Program-made: the position numbers and the translations under genes | Shown here: one piece after another, positions 62,588 to 64,000 of the stretch | Layout of the letters: the number at the start of each line of letters is the position of its first letter | How positions within the stretch are numbered: position 1 is the stretch's first letter | Assembly (NCBI RefSeq): GCF_900104455.1 | Contig: NZ_FNHB01000001.1 | Coordinates: forward strand, 434,001 to 498,000 | Source of the DNA: Dendrosporobacter quercicolus | Lineage (GTDB): Bacteria > Bacillota > Negativicutes > DSM-1736 > Dendrosporobacteraceae | DNA: 64,000 bases | Direction: 5' to 3' | Notes under the pieces: model-generated | Seen by the model: the letters and a program-made list of their open reading frames with translations, nothing else | What the model was told of the DNA's origin: nothing | Database searches by the model: none

Positions 62588-63363
62588 TTACTCACTGAGA
62601 CTTTTATCTAACCCATATACTTCACGCATTGAAATATCTTTCGATGGATCAATGCTTTCAATATGATCTTGTACGCATCATGGACGATGCGGTCAAGAAT
62701 GGCATCGGCGATTGTGCTGTTATCGCCGCCCAGTTGCTCATACCAGCCTTCCCCTGGCGGAACTGAGAGCAAAAGACCGTAGAGGATTTTTTACGGCGTT
62801 TGTGAAGGAGTTCAAATATCCTTGCTTTCAGCTTCTGGGAGTTTTAGGAGCAGCCATTCATCCAGGATGAGCAACATTGGCTTAGTATACTTTTCCATCG
62901 TTTTTTTGTAGCATCCTTCTGATCTTGCAATTTCAAGATCAAGAAGCAGATCCGGAAGCCTGACATACTTGACGGAATAATACTGCTTGCAAGCCTCCAT
63001 CCCAAAAGCGCAGGCCAAGTAGCTCTTTCCACCGCCAGTTGCACCAGTGATAAAAATGTTCCGGTGCTCTGTAATGTATTCGCAGGTTGCAAGCTGTTGT
63101 ATCAACGACTTGTTCAGTTTCCTGCCCGAGCAGTAGTTGATGTCCATGATACTAGCGTCAGGCTGTTCAAATTCAGCCTTTCGGATCAGCCTTCGAAGGC
63201 GGTTGTTCTTACGACTGGTGTACTCGATATCCACCAGCATTCCGAGACGGTCATCAAAGGGCATGTCCTTCATCTTGGGATCATTCATTTGGTTGCGGAA
63301 GGCGTCCGCAAGAGCTGTCAGGCGCATTTCAATCAGTTTATTGAGTGTACTTTGATTCATCAT
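62588..63363 (-). pseudogene. istB: istB transposition helper ATPase, frameshifted
   Basis: Intact to residue ~183 with Walker A GATGGGKSYL and Walker B LLILDEW, then frame changes near 62811, 62745 and 62660. The remaining homology ends at TAA 62588 (DPSKDISMREVYG region). IstB stimulates IstA; this copy is inactive. Confidence 0.8.
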
Positions 63364-63369
63364 GCCAGA

Positions 63370-64000
63370 TTACCTCCTGTAGTAACTGGCACCTCTGGTG
63401 ATGCCGTATTTCTTAGCGGTGGATGCATCTGCTGTACAATGATCCATAGAGGGATCCGCCTTCCCCGCGGTAAGAATATTTTTGATACTCTTGTAGCTGG
63501 GGAATGCTGTATAGATGAGTGCCTTTTCACAGGCTGACTCCAGACGCTGTGCAGAATATTTTTCGGCCAGCTTCACAAGTCCCATACAACTGCTGTACGT
63601 TTGCTGTTCCACTCGCTTGGAGGTAAGGATTGCATTGACTGCCTGATAGGTATTGACTCCGATACGCTCAGCCCACTTTCGGAACCGATCGCCGTTCCAT
63701 TCTAGGTACTGCTGGTGATTTTCCGGCATGTGCTCTATGATGGTACTGTACTGCCCAGGTCTTCCGTAAAGTCGGACATGAGAGCATATGCGGTTGTGAT
63801 TAAAGAATACCTCAATGGTTTTTTCGGTGGCCTTTACGTCTACTTTGCGTTTGATGTATTCATTTGGCACGGAATATAGCATCCTGTCAACCGAGATGTG
63901 ATAATTGAACTGAACGGTGGCTTGTTTCCAATCCGCCAGTTCAAAAGGGGCAGCAGGTAAAGGCGCCAGTAGTGGCTTTTCTTCCTCAAGAAACAAACTT
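63370..64000 (-). CDS. istA: IS21-family transposase IstA (partial)
   Basis: The C-terminal ~210 residues of IstA; the rest lies beyond the window. Features: the beta-barrel region (YHISVDRMLYSVPNEYI), RLYGRPGQYST and a helical C-terminus. It ends 6 bp before the istB start. Confidence 0.85.
   Translation of the reverse strand, partial: SLFLEEEKPLLAPLPAAPFELADWKQATVQFNYHISVDRMLYSVPNEYIKRKVDVKATEKTIEVFFNHNRICSHVRLYGRPGQYSTIIEHMPENHQQYLEWNGDRFRKWAERIGVNTYQAVNAILTSKRVEQQTYSSCMGLVKLAEKYSAQRLESACEKALIYTAFPSYKSIKNILTAGKADPSMDHCTADASTAKKYGITRGASYYRR

Larger units (their letters stand above)
62518..64000 (-). mobile_element. IS21-family element (right part truncated by window)
   Basis: istA and istB on the minus strand, with an end at ~62518. 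The end carries two imperfect 22-bp repeats, 62534-62555 and 62556-62577 (shared TCCGGA and GAAACCGCC), typical of IstA binding sites, and TG at 62518. It interrupts the recombinase. Confidence 0.75.

Noticed and set aside
1-64000. CRISPR arrays, tRNA and rRNA genes
   Set aside because: No regularly spaced repeats and no tRNA/rRNA signatures were noticed on reading both strands; a tRNAscan and CRISPR search would be decisive.

Overview
The window looks like a chromosomal segment of a spore-forming, anaerobic Negativicute (Sporomusaceae type). This is inference from content: Firmicute sporulation genes (spoVS, spoVK-like, CotF-like coat proteins) sit beside Hfq, a Gram-negative-like DNA repair block (mutS-mutL-miaA-hfq) and a Bacillus-type LexA operator. 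No rRNA, tRNA or CRISPR array was seen.

Layout: 0.2-15 kb is housekeeping (rimO, cinA, a DEAD-box helicase, rpmE, recA-recX, rny, ymdB, spoVS, pepA and lineage-specific small genes). 15-26 kb carries miaB, mutS, mutL, a methyltransferase, miaA, hfq, a probable structured RNA (6S-like), a PHP phosphatase, a Nudix protein and mutY. 26-32 kb holds two lineage-specific operons: a PNPOx-like / radical SAM / substrate-binding lipoprotein set, and an AAA ATPase (SpoVK-like) / small GTPase / UbiA-like membrane protein / CxxC mini-protein set. 31.6-34.1 kb is a divergent DMT exporter / MocR regulator pair. 34.2-36.0 kb is a small islet with a coiled-coil DNA-binding-like protein, iterated palindromes, a 22-bp perfect inverted repeat and a short tyrosine recombinase. 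36.5-40.9 kb has hflX (with an N-terminal JAMM-like motif), ynbB and an alpha-ribazole salvage pair (cblT-cblS).

41.4-52.2 kb is the most unusual part: eleven co-directional, tightly packed, GC-richer genes. They encode an acyl-adenylating ligase, an intact ketosynthase, an ACP, a truncated ketosynthase-like protein with the active Cys replaced by Ala, two crotonases, a zinc dehydrogenase resembling 6-hydroxycyclohexenecarbonyl-CoA dehydrogenase, a B12-type radical SAM enzyme, a metallo-beta-lactamase hydrolase, a nitroreductase-family flavoprotein, and a hotdog dehydratase-like protein with the catalytic Glu replaced by Gln. Together they look like an undescribed anaerobic type II polyketide/fatty-acid-like pathway combined with ring or CoA-thioester chemistry; the product is unknown.

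52.5-60.4 kb, mostly on the minus strand, has lexA with a clear LexA box, a Cre-like tyrosine recombinase with a lox-like site just upstream, an RNase H, spore coat proteins, a trypsin-like protease, a patatin phospholipase, a methyltransferase and a GAF-GGDEF diguanylate cyclase. 60.7-64 kb is decayed mobile DNA: a frameshifted large serine recombinase interrupted near its N-terminus by an IS21-family element whose istB is itself frameshifted.
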